A DNA stretch of 64,000 nucleotides, taken from positions 21,090,923-21,154,922 of the forward strand of contig CM038222.1 in NCBI GenBank assembly GCA_021442155.1, written 5' to 3'. The stretch's first letter is position 1, and every line of letters begins with the position of its first letter. Shown piece after piece: positions 38,401 to 51,054 of this stretch. The stretch is from Cymbidium sinense. Lineage: Eukaryota > Streptophyta > Magnoliopsida > Asparagales > Orchidaceae. A program made the position numbers and the translations under genes. The notes below the pieces were generated by a model that saw nothing but the letters and a program-made list of their open reading frames with translations, searched no databases and was not told the origin of the DNA.

Positions 38401-40155
38401 GTATTAGTGTATTTTTCTCTTTTTACAATAAATTAATTTTAATATGATAATTTATATGGTTCATTTGGGGACATAACATCAAATTCCATATCCTATTCCT
38501 CTCTATGAATCAAAGAATCAAAGCATACATAAATTGCATAAATAAAATGAATCATAAGAAGCATTCTTATTTGAACCCACATAACATCTTTAATGTTATT
38601 TCTATTTCATATTTTATGATTGGAAAGAGGAATTTTTGAATATGAATCCAACTTCAACAAATTTAGGTATGTTGATGATCAAATTTTTTTTTAGAAAGAT
38701 GCTTTCATTGTTTGATAGTATGTCTACATTGAGCATTCATATGACATGATTTCATTGTTTCTTAAATGATTGATGCTTTAATGTGTGGATTGGATACAAT
38801 TAAGCTCTTAGGATAAAAATAACTTTTCTACCCAATTAATCACTCATAACTAAATTTTAAACAACTCATAACCTCATCATAAAGCCTAAGACATAAATAA
38901 GATAATTAATAGATTTAGCAACCCCTTAATTGTATTGTTTCTTATTTCACATCATGCATGCATATTCTTTCTCTCTTGAACATGAAGGATCTCCATCCTT
39001 GCAGGATAAAGGAATGCTTGACCTGTGAGGGCATCCAGGTGTAAAACACCTTCTCCTATCTGATTTGACCCATAACCTAATTCATCATGCATTTAGGCAT
39101 AAGAAATCCTAAAGTCTCTATCAAAATGATCTGTCTAAAATGAAATTAAAATTTGAAAAGATTTTGCATCTTTAGATTAAGTCATATGCTCATACCACTC
39201 ATGTTCTAGCCTCTTAGGGAATGTGTTTAGAACTTTAGTCTTTTTCTAATTAAATAACCATCCTAGCTATCTTGCAATTCATAAAACTAGACAACATGGT
39301 TTCAAAACAGTAAGTCGACTTAGTTAGCGGCCACTCCAAGTGGTTATAAGTCTAGAAGTTAGACAATTTTCACTTATGGAGGTAAACCCTTATGTCCACT
39401 ACCTCTTAGATTTAGGTGTGTTTTAGGTTGTACTAAAGCTTCCTAGATTTAAGATCGAGGTAGCTATTTACTCTATGAGCATAAATCCTCACCTCTGGGC
39501 ATTCCCACAACCTTATGTTGGTGGATTATAAGCCTTAGTAATCTAATTAAACTTCAACTCAAAACATATAAATCTTCTCAACTTCAAAATTATAAAGCCC
39601 AACCATAGATATATTGAAATGCTCACTAGGCTTCCTAGTATCATGAGCATTTCCTACTTATTTCATTTGGATTCTAAAAATAAGTCTTCTCCTTGAACTT
39701 TCCCAATTGATTTTCCAAATACAACCAATCTTTTGATAGTCTAACCTTGAAATCTTTGGAGGTGATAATGGTCTACTTAAATCGAGAGTATTCTTTTGAA
39801 ATTTTATTTTTTAAGATATAATTAGCTATGGAGGCTTACCTCCATAGGGAATTTAAGAACCTAGTTTAATATAAATCCTGTTTTATTCATCCATGTAAAG
39901 TAGGGGAAAATCTTTGGTATATTTGAACACCCATTATGCCTTAGGAGTCCTTATTACATGATCCATTGTACTATAATGCCTCTTTCTTTCAAGATAGTAT
40001 CCTCAATGTTGTATCATGTATTATGATCCATTGTGATTACCATCAATGCCTCTTTCTTTCAAGATAGTATATTTTACCTCAATGTTGTAACCAATCACCT
40101 CAAAAGTACCCTCATGGTGCCCCCCTAACCCATACATCTAAAAAAAAAACACACA
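32453..40155. mobile_element. Nested 7.7-kb coding-free LTR-type insertion (complete in copy B)
   Basis: It interrupts the protease between codons reading GEKAL (40160 side) and GSIVL (32440 side), which join without loss if the insert is ignored. The ends are TATTGACCTCAC (TG in copy A) and AACACACA. The flanking 5-mers are AAGCC (32448-32452) and AGGCC (40156-40160), a target duplication with one mismatch. I see no gag or pol motif in either strand and no terminal direct repeat inside, so it is best explained as a very long solo LTR, or else a LARD-like non-autonomous element. It includes W-box-like TTGAC clusters (about 33.4-34.3 kb) and a threefold repeat (36.75-37.45 kb). Family unknown. 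Confidence 0.7.
36750..37450. repeat. Threefold ~260-bp tandem repeat inside the nested insertion
   Basis: Three units share TATATAGTCT-GACATC, GAGGCT-TAG-TAGC, TCATTTGATTACCTCACTT and a GTTTAACAA core of about 100 bp, starting at about 36803, 37057 and 37325 (spacing 254 and 268). The stretches between cores are less similar and AT-rich. Tandem blocks of this kind are common in long plant LTRs. No reading frame runs through the units. Confidence 0.75.
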
Positions 40156-41270
40156 AGGCCTTCTCACCTTGTTCATTGAATCCTCTCAACATCATCCTTT
40201 CTATTTGAGTTTGGAGATGTAAATCCTCAAGTTAAGGGTTCTTAGACTCATAATGTTGATGATACTCCGGTCAAGAACTCGATAGCCAGATCTACATCCA
40301 CTATAATGTAAAGAGTTATGCTCGGTCATCCCTAAAAGTAAGTCTTCATCGAATGTAACTCCTAAGACCCGTGGCATGCCACCTCTTTAGTAGTAGAGCT
40401 AAGCATATCTCTAGATCAAGTAAAGCCTTGATTAGAGATTCCCTCATCTCTTTGGATAAGATAAGGGCATCGTATATGCTTAACTTAGCTAGAAACATTC
40501 TAAGGTGATCTAGGACATTATAATCAACATTACTTTGGTCTCCACAAGCATATCCATAGGTGGAGCATCTTACAGAGGGGTTATCTGCTCACTAGAACCA
40601 ATGACTTGCTTACCCTTATCCCGAGGTACCCAGAGGTAAAACTTTTTACTTAGGGTTGATTTCAATGACTTCTTGGAATGATGAGCTTGTGGAAAGTTCT
40701 ACCTTCTCATCGAGCATACCTAGCCATGAGATCCTCGTGAGTCACCGACTCTAAGTCAATCTCAAGAGGTTAGATTAATTCAAAGAAGGATAGTTGACTC
40801 AATCAAAAAAGGAAAGGATCAAACTAAGCTATTATTTTATAAGAGAGCTTTCAATAGAATAAAATCAAGAGCATAAGTAGACAATATATAAGTAGAATCA
40901 ACTTTCTTCATTAATTTCTTTTGGGTAAAATACATGATAAATCAAGCAAAAGTAAGAGTAAGGGATTTAGTGCCCTTATCCACAGATATAATGCTCTTTC
41001 TGCTAGAAGAGGAGCTAGCAGAAGAGGTGGTAGATGCAATGGAGGAGGGAGTACTGGACTTGGATGGTGCTGGACTTTCTGCAAGTATGAGCTATGCTAC
41101 CGGCCTATCACCCTCCCCAAGTTGTCCTTTGAAATTAGTAAACCTTCCTTGGTGTTTGAGGTTTGAGCTACTTCAGGCACCTGGAAGGAAAGCTTTTTTA
41201 TCTTAGAAATGATCTTCTTAGAGGTTCAGGATAGGGAGATATCCTAACCATCTTTGGTTTTAAGAGGATC
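40156..41270 (-). pseudogene. gag-protease spacer and protease front, copy B
   Basis: Reading the minus strand towards 40156, a frame gives SIYDALILSKEM (about 40500), TFDEDLLLG with frameshifts (about 40350) and LRGFNEQGEKAL ending at 40160. These match in order the linker and N-terminal protease region of plant Ty3/gypsy polyproteins. The Asp-Ser/Thr-Gly catalytic triplet is not recognisable. The protease continues beyond the nested insertion at 32452. The two overlapping + strand ORFs at 40921-41206 are antisense to this spacer and have no recognised domain. Confidence 0.6.
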
Positions 41271-42240
41271 GTAGGTATCCCTAAGGATTACTATAACATA
41301 ATTGGATGGTTGTTCTAATAACTATTCCTTAGGGATAACTATGGCTCTCAACTTGTAGCTGTGCTCAAGCTAGTCCCTAAAAATGATATAATTCTCTAAG
41401 ATGACCTATCATGCGGTGGTAGGGGAAATAACTAGGATCATCATTTTTGCCCACTTCCTCCGAAAGGCTAACTAAAGTCGTTTTTTAAGAGATTTTTAAA
41501 TATTTTTTTAACTACCTCCCTCTTTAATGAATATGGCTTATTCAATCTATCGACAAGAGTAGGTGGAAAGTAGTTACCTAGCGATGAATATGAACACCAC
41601 GGCTGGGTAGGCTACTGAGGTGTTGGAAATGGTCATTGTGGTGGCTATGGTGGCCAGTATGATGGCCGAGGTGGTGGAAGAGGAGGTGGAAAAGGAGGTT
41701 GTTGAGCTCGTAGTCTCTTATACTAAACTCGTCGCTCATCCACACAACTGTCCCTGGCTTCTTCTCAAACACCTTCTACGGCTTGGGCCTAGATGATTTA
41801 TCGGGAAAGGGCAACTATTTTGCTTCCTCTTGTAGGCTAACCGCCTTGTTGATTAGTTTCTCCAATGTTTTGTTTTTAAAACCCTTAAGCATGAAGGAGA
41901 TCGAGCCACAAATATCCTTGAGAAGAATCTCAATGGCATGCTTTTCGGATAGCTGTGGTTGGCATTTCATGCTCAGGTTGTGCGACCAGAGAATGTAATC
42001 AACAAGTGACTCAAGTTTCTTTCTACAATGAGGTCGCCTAAATCACCCTCTCGAGCTCCAAAAACCTCTTGATGAAGAAGTGCTAACTCAACAATAGTCT
42101 TCACCAAACTGCAGTGCATACCAATCAAATGCAACACCGATAGACTGCTAACAGAAGAGGAGGCGTGCCACTGTTGCAAATCTTTTAAAGTGTGCAATGT
42201 TATCATACCCCTATCAAAGATCTTGAAGGATGGTAGCACA
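41271..42240 (-). pseudogene. Ty3/gypsy gag remnant, copy B
   Basis: On the minus strand a frame from 42239 begins LPSFKIFDRG, like the start of the plant retrotransposon gag core. Further on are LSEKHAIEILLKDICG and KLINKAVSLQEEA, the end of the gag capsid-like domain. Next come VFEKKPGTVV, a Pro-rich stretch (about 41600-41710) and YHRMIGHLRE near 41430, where plant gag proteins have a knuckle-like YH..x.GH motif. The N-terminal part of gag is missing because telomere-like repeat starts at 42241. Frameshifts are present. Only copy B retains gag in this window. Confidence 0.6.
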
Positions 42241-45200
42241 AAACCCTAAATAAAATAAAAACTAAATAAAAACCTAAACCCTAAACTAAAAAACACCCTA
42301 AACCTAAAATAAACAAAACAAAATAAACATAAACCTAAACTAAAATAAACTAAAGTCAAATAAATAAAACCTAAACCTAAACCCTTAACTAAATAAAATA
42401 TAATAAATTAAAAATAAACCTAAACCTAAAATAAAAAAAAATCTAAAAAAAACCTAAAATAAAATCCTAAAACCTAAAAAAATAAAATAAAAACCCAAAC
42501 ATAAACCTAAACATAAAAAATAAAACCTAAACCTAAAAAATAAAATAAAAACAAAACAAAACTAAAAAATAAACATAAACATAAACCTAAATCGAAAAAA
42601 TAAATTAAAATATAAAAACCTAAACTAAACTAAATAAAAATAAAAAATAAAACAAACTAAAATAAATAAAAGATAAACTAAATAGACCTAAACCTACAGG
42701 TTTACTTAAATTTTTTTTTAAAAAAAAACCATAAACCCTACACACCTAACCCTAAACCCTAAATCCTAAATCCTAAACCCTAAACCCAAAACCCTAAACC
42801 CTAAACCCTAAACTGTAAAACAAACCCAAAACCCTAAACTAAAACCCTAAACCTAAAATAAACCTATAAATAAACCCTAAACCCAAAACCCTAAACCCTA
42901 AACTCCATAAACCCTAAACCCTAAACTAACCCTAAACCATAAGCTAACCCTAAACATAAATCTAAACTAAATAAAATAAAATAAACTAAAAATAAACCTA
43001 AACCTAAACTAGAAAATAAAACATAAAAATAAATCTAAAATAAAAACCTAAAACCTAAACCTAAAAAAATAAAATAAAAACCTAAACCTAAACCTAAGAA
43101 TAAAAATAAAACCTAAACCTAAAAAATAAAATAAAATAAAACTAAACAAAAAAAAATAAAATAAACCTAAACCAAACCTAAAAATAAACTAAAATAAAAC
43201 CTAAACTAAAATAAATAAACAAAACCAAATAAAAATAAAATAAACCTAAATCAAAATAAAAAATAAAATAAAATAAAATAAATAAAAAAAATAAATAAAC
43301 CTAAACCTACCAGTTGGCTTAATTTTAAAAAAAAATAAAAATCAATGAAAAAACCTAAACCTAAAACCTAAACTTTAAAACTAACCCTAAACCCTAAACT
43401 ATAAACCCTAAATGCTGAACCCTAAACCTTAAGACCTAAGCCCTAAAATGTAAACCCTAAAACTAAACTTAAACTAAACCTAAAACCTAAACCTAAAATT
43501 TAAAAAACCTAAAACTTAACTCCAACTCTAAACCTAAACCTAAACCCTAACTTAACCTAAAAAACCTAAACTAAATTTTAAAGCTAAACTAAACCTAAAC
43601 CTAATAAACCTAAACCTAAACCTAAAAAAACTAAACTAAAACCCTAAACCTAAACCTAAAACTAACCTAAACCTAAACCTAAACTTAAAAAAAAACTAAA
43701 CCTAAACCTAAACCTAAACTAAACCTAAACCCTAAACTCTAAAATCCTAAATAAACCCTAAGCCCTAAACCCTAAATAAACCCTAAAACCTAAAAACCTA
43801 AAACCTAAACCTAAACCTATACTAAATAAACCAAAAAAACAAAATAAATAAAATAAATATAAACCTAAATAAAATAAAATAATAAACCTAAAAAATAAAA
43901 TAAAATAAAAAAAAAATAAACTAAACTAAAATAAATAAATACCTAAACTAAACTATAATAAAATAAATAAACCTAAGAATAAAACCTAAATAAAATAAAC
44001 TAAATGTAAAATAAAACAAAATAAACCTAAAGTAAACCTAAAATAAAATAAAATAAAAACTAAATAAAACCTAAACCTAAACTAAATAAATAAAAATAAA
44101 CCCAAACTAAAAAAACAAAACATAAAAAAAAAAATAAATAAATAAAATAAAAAATAAACCTAAACCTAAACTAAATAAACTAAACTAAAATAAATAAAAT
44201 ATAAACCTAAAATAAAGTAAACCTAAACCCTAAACTAAATAAAATAAATTAAATTAAAAATAAATGTAAACCTAAACTAAAAAAATAAAACCTAAATATA
44301 AACCTAAAATAAAATCCTAAAACCTAAATGTAAAAAAATTAAATAAAAACCTAAACCTAAAAATAAAATTGAACCCTAAAAATAAAAAATAAAATATAAA
44401 TAAAAATCAACTAAAAAAATAAACTAAAACCAAAACCTAAACCTAAACCTAAACCTAAAAACAAAAAAAAATAAATTAAAATAAAATAAATAATAACCTA
44501 AACTAAAAAAAATAGAATAAACCTATGAATAAAAACTTAAATAAAATAAAAAACCAAAAATAAAATAAAATAAAATAAACCTAAAATTAACCTAAAATAA
44601 ATAAATTAAATACTAAATAAAAAACCTAAATTAAAAATAAACTAAAATAAATAAAAATAAAACCTAAACCCTAAACTAAAAAAAAAAACCTAAACTTGAA
44701 ATAAAATATAAAAAACAAAATAAAATAGTCCTAAACCTAAATGAAAATAAACTAAACTAAAATAAATAAAACCTAAACCTAAACCTAAAATAAACAAAGA
44801 CTAAACCTAAACTAAAAAAAAAAATAAAATAACTAAAAATAAACTTAAACCTAAACTAAAAAGTAAAACCTAAAAATAAACCTAAAATAAAAACCTAAAA
44901 CTTAAACATAAAAAAATAAAATAAAAACCTAAACCTAAGCCTAAAAATAGAAAATAATTCCTAAAGCTAAACAATAATATAAAAATAAAACTCAACTAAA
45001 AAATAAACCTAAACCGAAACCTAAACCTTAAAAATTAACTAAAATAAAAAAACCTAAACTAAAATAAATAAACCTAAAATAAATAAACTAAATAAAAAAT
45101 AAAAAAATATAAATAAAATAAAAAAAATAATAAACTAAAAAAAAATAAAAAAATAAATAAACTAAATAAATAAAATAAATAAATAATCTTAAACCTAAAT

Positions 45201-47290
45201 TACAAAAAAATAAATAACTAAACTAAGCTAAATAAACTAAATAAAACTAAAATATAAACCTACTAATTTAAAATAAACCTAAACTAAAATAACTCTAAAC
45301 CTAAAATAAACTAAACCTAAACCTAAACTAAAAAAATAAAAAATGAAAAAACTAACCTAAACCTAAACACTAAACCCTAAATTAACCCTAAACCTAATAT
45401 CAAAACCTAAACTATAAAAAAACCAAACCTAAACCTAAACAAACCTAAACTATCTTAAACTAAACCTAAAACTAATAAACCTAAACCTAAACCCTAAAAA
45501 CCTAAACAAACAAAACTAATAAAACTATAAACCTAAACCTAAACCTAAATAAAATAAACCTAAACCTAAACACTAAATCTAAACCCAAAACCTAAACCCT
45601 AAACCCTAAACCCTAAAAAAAAGCCTAAACTAAATAAATAAAAAAATAAATAAATAAACCTAAAATATAAACCTAAAATAAAAAACCTAAAATAAAATAA
45701 AATAAATAACTAAAAAATAAATAACCTAAAAAAAATAAAATAAAATAAAAAACCTAAACTAATATAAGTAAACCTAAAATGAATAAAATAAACTAAATAA
45801 AAATAAAAATAAACTAAACAAAAATAAAAAATAAAATAATTTAAATAAATAAAAAGTAAACTAAATAAACTAAATAAACCTAAATAAAAAGAAAATACCT
45901 TAAACCCTAAACCCTAAACCCTAAACATAAACATAAACTACCTAAATAAAACTAAACCTAAACTAAATAACAAACTTAAACCTAAACCTAAACCCTAAAA
46001 CCCTAAAAACCTACCCTAAACCTAAATTTAAACTATAAACCTAAACCTAAACCTAATAACCCTAAACCTAAAACCTAAACTAAACCTAAACCCTAAACCT
46101 AAACTCAACCCCAAACTAAAACCCAAACCCAAAACCCTAAACCTAAACCCTAAACCTAAACTAAAACCTAAAACCCAATAAACTAAAATCTAAACCCTAA
46201 ACCTAAACCTAAACTCTAAACCTAAAACTAAACCTAAAACCTAAACCTAAACCTAAACCTAAACCCTAAACCTAAAATAAAATAAAAAACCTAAAAAAAT
46301 AAAATAAAATAAAACTAACTAAAAAATAAACTTAAACCTAAATCTAAACCTAAAAAATAAACTAAAATAAATAAACCTAAAATAAATAAATTAAACTAAA
46401 AAAATAAACCTAAATAAAAATAAAATAAATAAAATAAACCAAAATAAATATAAAATAAACTAAATAAAACTAAACCTACCAATTTACTTAATTTTTTTTT
46501 ATAAAAATAAAACCCTAAACCCTAGAACCCTAAACCTCAAACCCAAAACCAAACTCTAAACCCTAAACCCTAAAACCCAAAACCCAAAACCCAAAAACCA
46601 AAACCCTAAACCCTAAACCCTAAACCCTAAATCCCAAACCCTAAGAAACTAAACCCTAACTAAACACTAAACCTAAACCCTAAACCCTAAACCCTAAAAA
46701 ATTAAAAAACCTAAACCTAAACCAAATAAAACCTAAAATAAATAAATAAACCTAAACCAAAATAAAGTAAAAATTAAAATAAAATAAAAAAACTAAACTA
46801 AAAACTAAAACTAAACCTAAACCTAAAAGAAAATAAAATAAATCCTAAAACTAAAGTAAAATAAAATATATAAACAACAAAACTAAACTTAAAAATAAAC
46901 CTAAATAAAATAAAAACTAAATTTAAATAAAAAATAAACTAAAATAAAATAAAATAAAACTAATAAAAAAAACTAAAAAATAAACCTAAAAAAATAAATA
47001 AAATAAATAAAAAAATAAATCTTAAACTAAACAAAAAAACCTAAACCTAAAATAAAAATAATATAAACCTAAACCTAAAAAAAATAAATTAAACTAAAAT
47101 AAATAAACCTAAACCTAAACAATTTAACTAAATCAAAACCTACTAAAATCCAAAAATAAAATAAAATAAACTAAAAACCTAAACCTAAACTAAAAAAAAT
47201 ACAACTTAAAAAATAATCCTAAACAAAAAACCAAAACTAAATAAATAAAAAAATAAAAATAAAAACCTATACAAACCTAAACAACAAAAC
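42241..47290. repeat. Degenerate telomere-like array, block 6
   Basis: Long A-rich stretches of AAATAAA/CCTAAA alternate with truer CCCTAAA segments near 42740-42930, 43380-43450, 43720-43790, 45590-45620, 45900-46260 and 46500-46710. The punctuation sequence is clear near 42690 (CTACAGGTTTACTTAAATTT), 43308 (CTACCAGTTGGCTTAATTTT) and 46465 (CTACCAATTTACTTAATTTT), each followed by an A-run and then the telomere words. G is nearly absent on the + strand. No gene. Confidence 0.88.
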
Positions 47291-47890
47291 CTTAATCCCA
47301 CTAAATACATGAATCCTAAACCTAATGTGTCAAATTCTCATTTAAATCAAGTATACTAAGATCATTATACATAAAAGTCTAAGTCTACCTACCTAAATAA
47401 AAAATCTAATGCATCTACTCTCCTAATAGTAAATATAAAAACCATCTAAACTCTCCTAAACCAAGCTAAAAATAATATACATTTTGCATTCTACTAAATA
47501 AAAAAAAATACCTAACGATAAAAAAAGTCTTATGCTTCTCAAATAAAACATAAGTCAAAGTCTTAACCATCTTATAAAAAAATTTTCCTTAAGTTTAAAA
47601 CTCTATCACATAAAACTATGTACTTTAATCAACTTAAATTCTACTAATAACATCTCCATCTATTTCAATCATAAAAATAAAGCCTAAATATAAACCTCAC
47701 TCTTAAATGACTTGTTCAAAATAAACTTACTAAACTAAACTAAAATTAAACCCATAAACAAAATAAACAAAAACCTAACTCTGATCTCCATAATTCAATA
47801 ACCTCTAGTCTAAAAAGAAAATGTCATAAAAGCATAACCAATACATCTTCTTGTAAATTCCTAGTAAGAACATCCATAACTAAAGTAAAA
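47291..47890. other. Unassigned 0.6-kb non-telomeric island
   Basis: The stretch has mixed C/T/A sequence such as CATCTACTCTCCTAATAG and GTCAAATTCTCATTTAAATC without telomere periodicity, flanked on both sides by telomere-like repeat. It is strongly depleted in G on the + strand, like its surroundings. I could not recognise any protein family in the six frames. It might be a fragment of a mobile element that has shared the base bias of the array. Confidence 0.5.
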
Positions 47891-50800
47891 AAAAAAAACC
47901 TATACCTATACCTAAAAATAAAAAATAACACTTAAACCTAAAAAATTAAATAAAAATACAACTAAACTAAAAAACAAATCTAAACCTAAACCTTAAAAAT
48001 AAACAAAATTAAAATCCTAAATTAAAATAAATAAACCAAACTAAATAAAAAATAAACCTAAATAAAAATAAAAAATAAAATAAACTAAAATAAATAAAAA
48101 ATAAACTAAATAAACCTAAATCTACCAGTTTACTTAATTTTTTTTAAAAAAAAAAACTCTAAACCTTAAACCCTAAACCCTAAACCCTAAAGAACTCTAA
48201 AACTTAAACTCTAAATTCTAAATCAACTAAACCAACCTAAACCTAAACCCTAAACCTAAAAACCTAAACCTAAAAAAACCCTAAACCCTAAACCCTAAAA
48301 ATCTAAACCCTAAACCTAAACCTAAAATTATAAACCCTAAAACCACTAAACAAACTAAACCCTAACCCTAAACTAATTAACCTAAACAAACTAAAAACCT
48401 AAACCCTAAACCCTAAACTCTAAAGCCTAAACATTAAACCCTAAACCCTAAACCCTAAACCCTAAACTATAACCCTAAACCATAAACCCTAAAAGCCAAA
48501 ACCCACCCTAAATCATAAATTAAATAAAACCTAAAAGTAAAATAAATAATAAAACCTAAACCTAAATAGAATAAAATAAAATAAAAATCTAAACCTAAAC
48601 CTAAATAAAAAATAAATAAAAATAAAATAAACTAAAATAAAAAAAAAAGAAAACCTAATAAACAAAAAAATAAAATAAATAAAATAAAAACCTAAAATAA
48701 AAAAAACTAAAAAAATAAAATAAAATAAACCTAAGAATAAAAAACCTAATAACATAAAACTAAATGTAAAATAAAATAAAATAAACCTAAAATAAAAACT
48801 AAATAAAAACCTAACCCTAAAAAAATAAACCTAAAAATAAAACCTAAAAAAAAGTAAAAAGTAAAACTTAAACCTAAACTAAAAAAAACCTAAACCTAAA
48901 ATAAAAATAAAATAAACAAAGTAAAATAAATCTAAACATAAACTAAAATATACATAACCTAAACCTAAAACTAAAATAAACTATACCTAAACCAAAACTT
49001 TAATTAAATAAAATAAATAAACAAAAATAAATCTAAACCTAAACTAAAAAAATAAAACCTAAAAATAAACCTAAAATAAAAACCTAAGAAAATAAAATAA
49101 AAACCTAAACCTAAAGCTACAAATAAAAAATTAAATATAAACCTAAAAAAATAAAAATAAATCTCAAATAAAAAATAAACTAAAATAAACTAAAATAAAA
49201 AACCTAAACTAAAATAAATAAACCTAAAATAAATAAACTTAGGTAAAAAAATAAAAAAATAAAACAAAATAAACTCAAATAAAAAAAGCAAACTAAATAA
49301 ACCTAAACCTACCGGTTCGCTTAATTTAAAAAAATACCCTAAACCCTGAACCCCAAACCCTAAAACTGACCCTAAACCTATAATCCTAAACCTTAAACCC
49401 TAAAACCCTAAACCCTAAACCCTAAACCCTAAACCCAAAAAAGCTAAAAACTTAAACCTAAACTAAATAAAACCTAAAAATAAAATAAATAAATAAACCT
49501 AAACCAAAAATAAAATAAAATAAAATAAAATAAAACTTAAACTAAACCTAAACCTAACCTAAAACTAAACCTAAACCTAAAAAAAAATAATAAATACTAA
49601 AACTAAAGTAAAATAAAATATATAAAACCTAAACTAAACTAAAAATAAAACCTAAATAAAATAACTAAACTTAAAAAATAAAAATAAAATAACCTAAAAT
49701 AAAATAAAATAAAAACTAAATAAAAACCTAAACCTAAAAAATAAACCTAAAAATAAAATGTAATAATATATAAATAAGTTAATTGAAAACCTAAAAAAAA
49801 AGTTAATAAAATTAAAATAAAATAAATCTAAACAAAAAAAAACTAAACTAAACTAAATAAAACCTAAACCTAAACCTAAAATAAACTAAATCAAAACCTA
49901 ATCCAAAATGCTAACTAAAATAAAATAAACTAAAAATAAACCTAAACCTAAACTAAAAAATATAACCTAAAATAATCCTTAAAAAAAAACCTAAAACCTA
50001 AACCTAAAAAATAGAAAAAATAAAAACCTATACCTATACCTAAAAATAAAAAAATAAAACCTAAACCTAAAAAATAAAATAAAAAAACTAAATTAAAATA
50101 AATAATAAACCTAAACCTAAAAAAAGTAAACTAAAATAAAAAAACCTAAATTAAAATAAATAAACTAAACTAAATAAATAAAATATAAACCTAAATAAAA
50201 TTAAAATAAAATAAACTAAATAAATAAAGAAAAACTAAATAAACCTAAACTACTAGTTTATTTGATTTTTTCTTAAAATAAAAAATAAACCTAAACCTAA
50301 ACCTAACCTAAACCCTAAACCCTAAAGAACTCTAAACTTAATAAAACCTAAACCCTAAACCCTAAACCCTAACCCTAACTATAAATAAAACCCTAAACCT
50401 AAAATCCTAAAAACCTAAACCCTAACCTAAACCCTAAACCTAACCCTAAACCTAAACCATAAACCCTAAACAAAGCTAAACCCTAAATCCTAAACCCAAA
50501 AAACCCTAAACCCTAAACCTTGAAGACCTTAAATCCTAAAGCCTAAATATTAAACCCTAAACCTAAAATAAAATAAAATAAAAACCTAAACCTAAACCTA
50601 AAAATAAAAAATAAAACTGAAACTAAAAAAATAAAATAAAAATAAAACTCAACCAAAAAACAAACCTAAACCTAAAAAATAAAATAAATTAAAAACTTAA
50701 ACTAAAATAAATAAACCTAAAATAAATAAACTAAACTAAATAAAAATAAAAATAAACCTAAATAAAATAAAAGGAAAATAAACTTAAATAAATATAAAAT

Positions 50801-51054
50801 AAACTAAATAAACCTAAACCTACCAGTTTACTTAATTTTTAAAAAATACCCTAAACCATAAATCTTAAACCCTAATCCTTAAACACTAAAACTAACCTTA
50901 AACCCTAAACCCTAAACCTATAACCCAAAACCCTAAAACCCTAAACCCTAAACCCTAAACTCTAAACACTAAACCATAAAACCCTAAACCTTAAACCCTA
51001 TACCCTAAACTAACCCTAAACTCTAAACCCTAAACTAACTAAAACCTTAACCCT
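47891..51054. repeat. Degenerate telomere-like array, block 7
   Basis: This is the clearest alternation of blocks in the window. Punctuation occurs near 48121 (CTACCAGTTTACTTAATTTT), 49310 (CTACCGGTTCGCTTAATTT), 50251 (CTACTAGTTTATTTGATTTT) and 50818 (CTACCAGTTTACTTAATTTT). Each is followed by an A-run, then 200-400 bp of truer CCCTAAA words, then an A-rich degenerate block. The Phe/Tyr-rich minus frame at 48531-48755 is a translation of the repeat. Confidence 0.88.

Larger units (their letters stand above)
24178..42240 (-). mobile_element. Composite Tat-type Ty3/gypsy element, copy B (most complete)
   Basis: Minus-strand order: gag (42240 to about 41270), gag-protease spacer, protease front (to 40156), nested 7.7-kb insertion (32453-40155), protease end, spacer, RT, RNase H, archaeal-type RNase H, integrase (to about 28100), and a 3' non-coding region with AT-rich tandem repeats (to 24178). 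No 5' LTR is present upstream of gag: the sequence changes to telomere-like repeat at 42241. The 24.2-34.4 kb part is colinear with 53.5-64.0 kb (copy C) at an offset of about 29.3-29.5 kb. Confidence 0.8.

Noticed and set aside
40921..41206. Two overlapping + strand ORFs of 81 and 90 residues
   Set aside because: They lie antisense to the gag-protease spacer of copy B, overlap in two frames and show no domain.
47291..47890. Possible copia-type fragment on the minus strand
   Set aside because: A few minus-strand words loosely recalled copia pol, but no box could be read over more than a few residues; left unassigned.
48531..48755. Minus-strand Phe/Tyr/Ile-rich ORFs in the arrays (also 20572-20760)
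   Set aside because: They are direct translations of TTTATTTTA-type repeat; length and content come from the missing G/C in stops.
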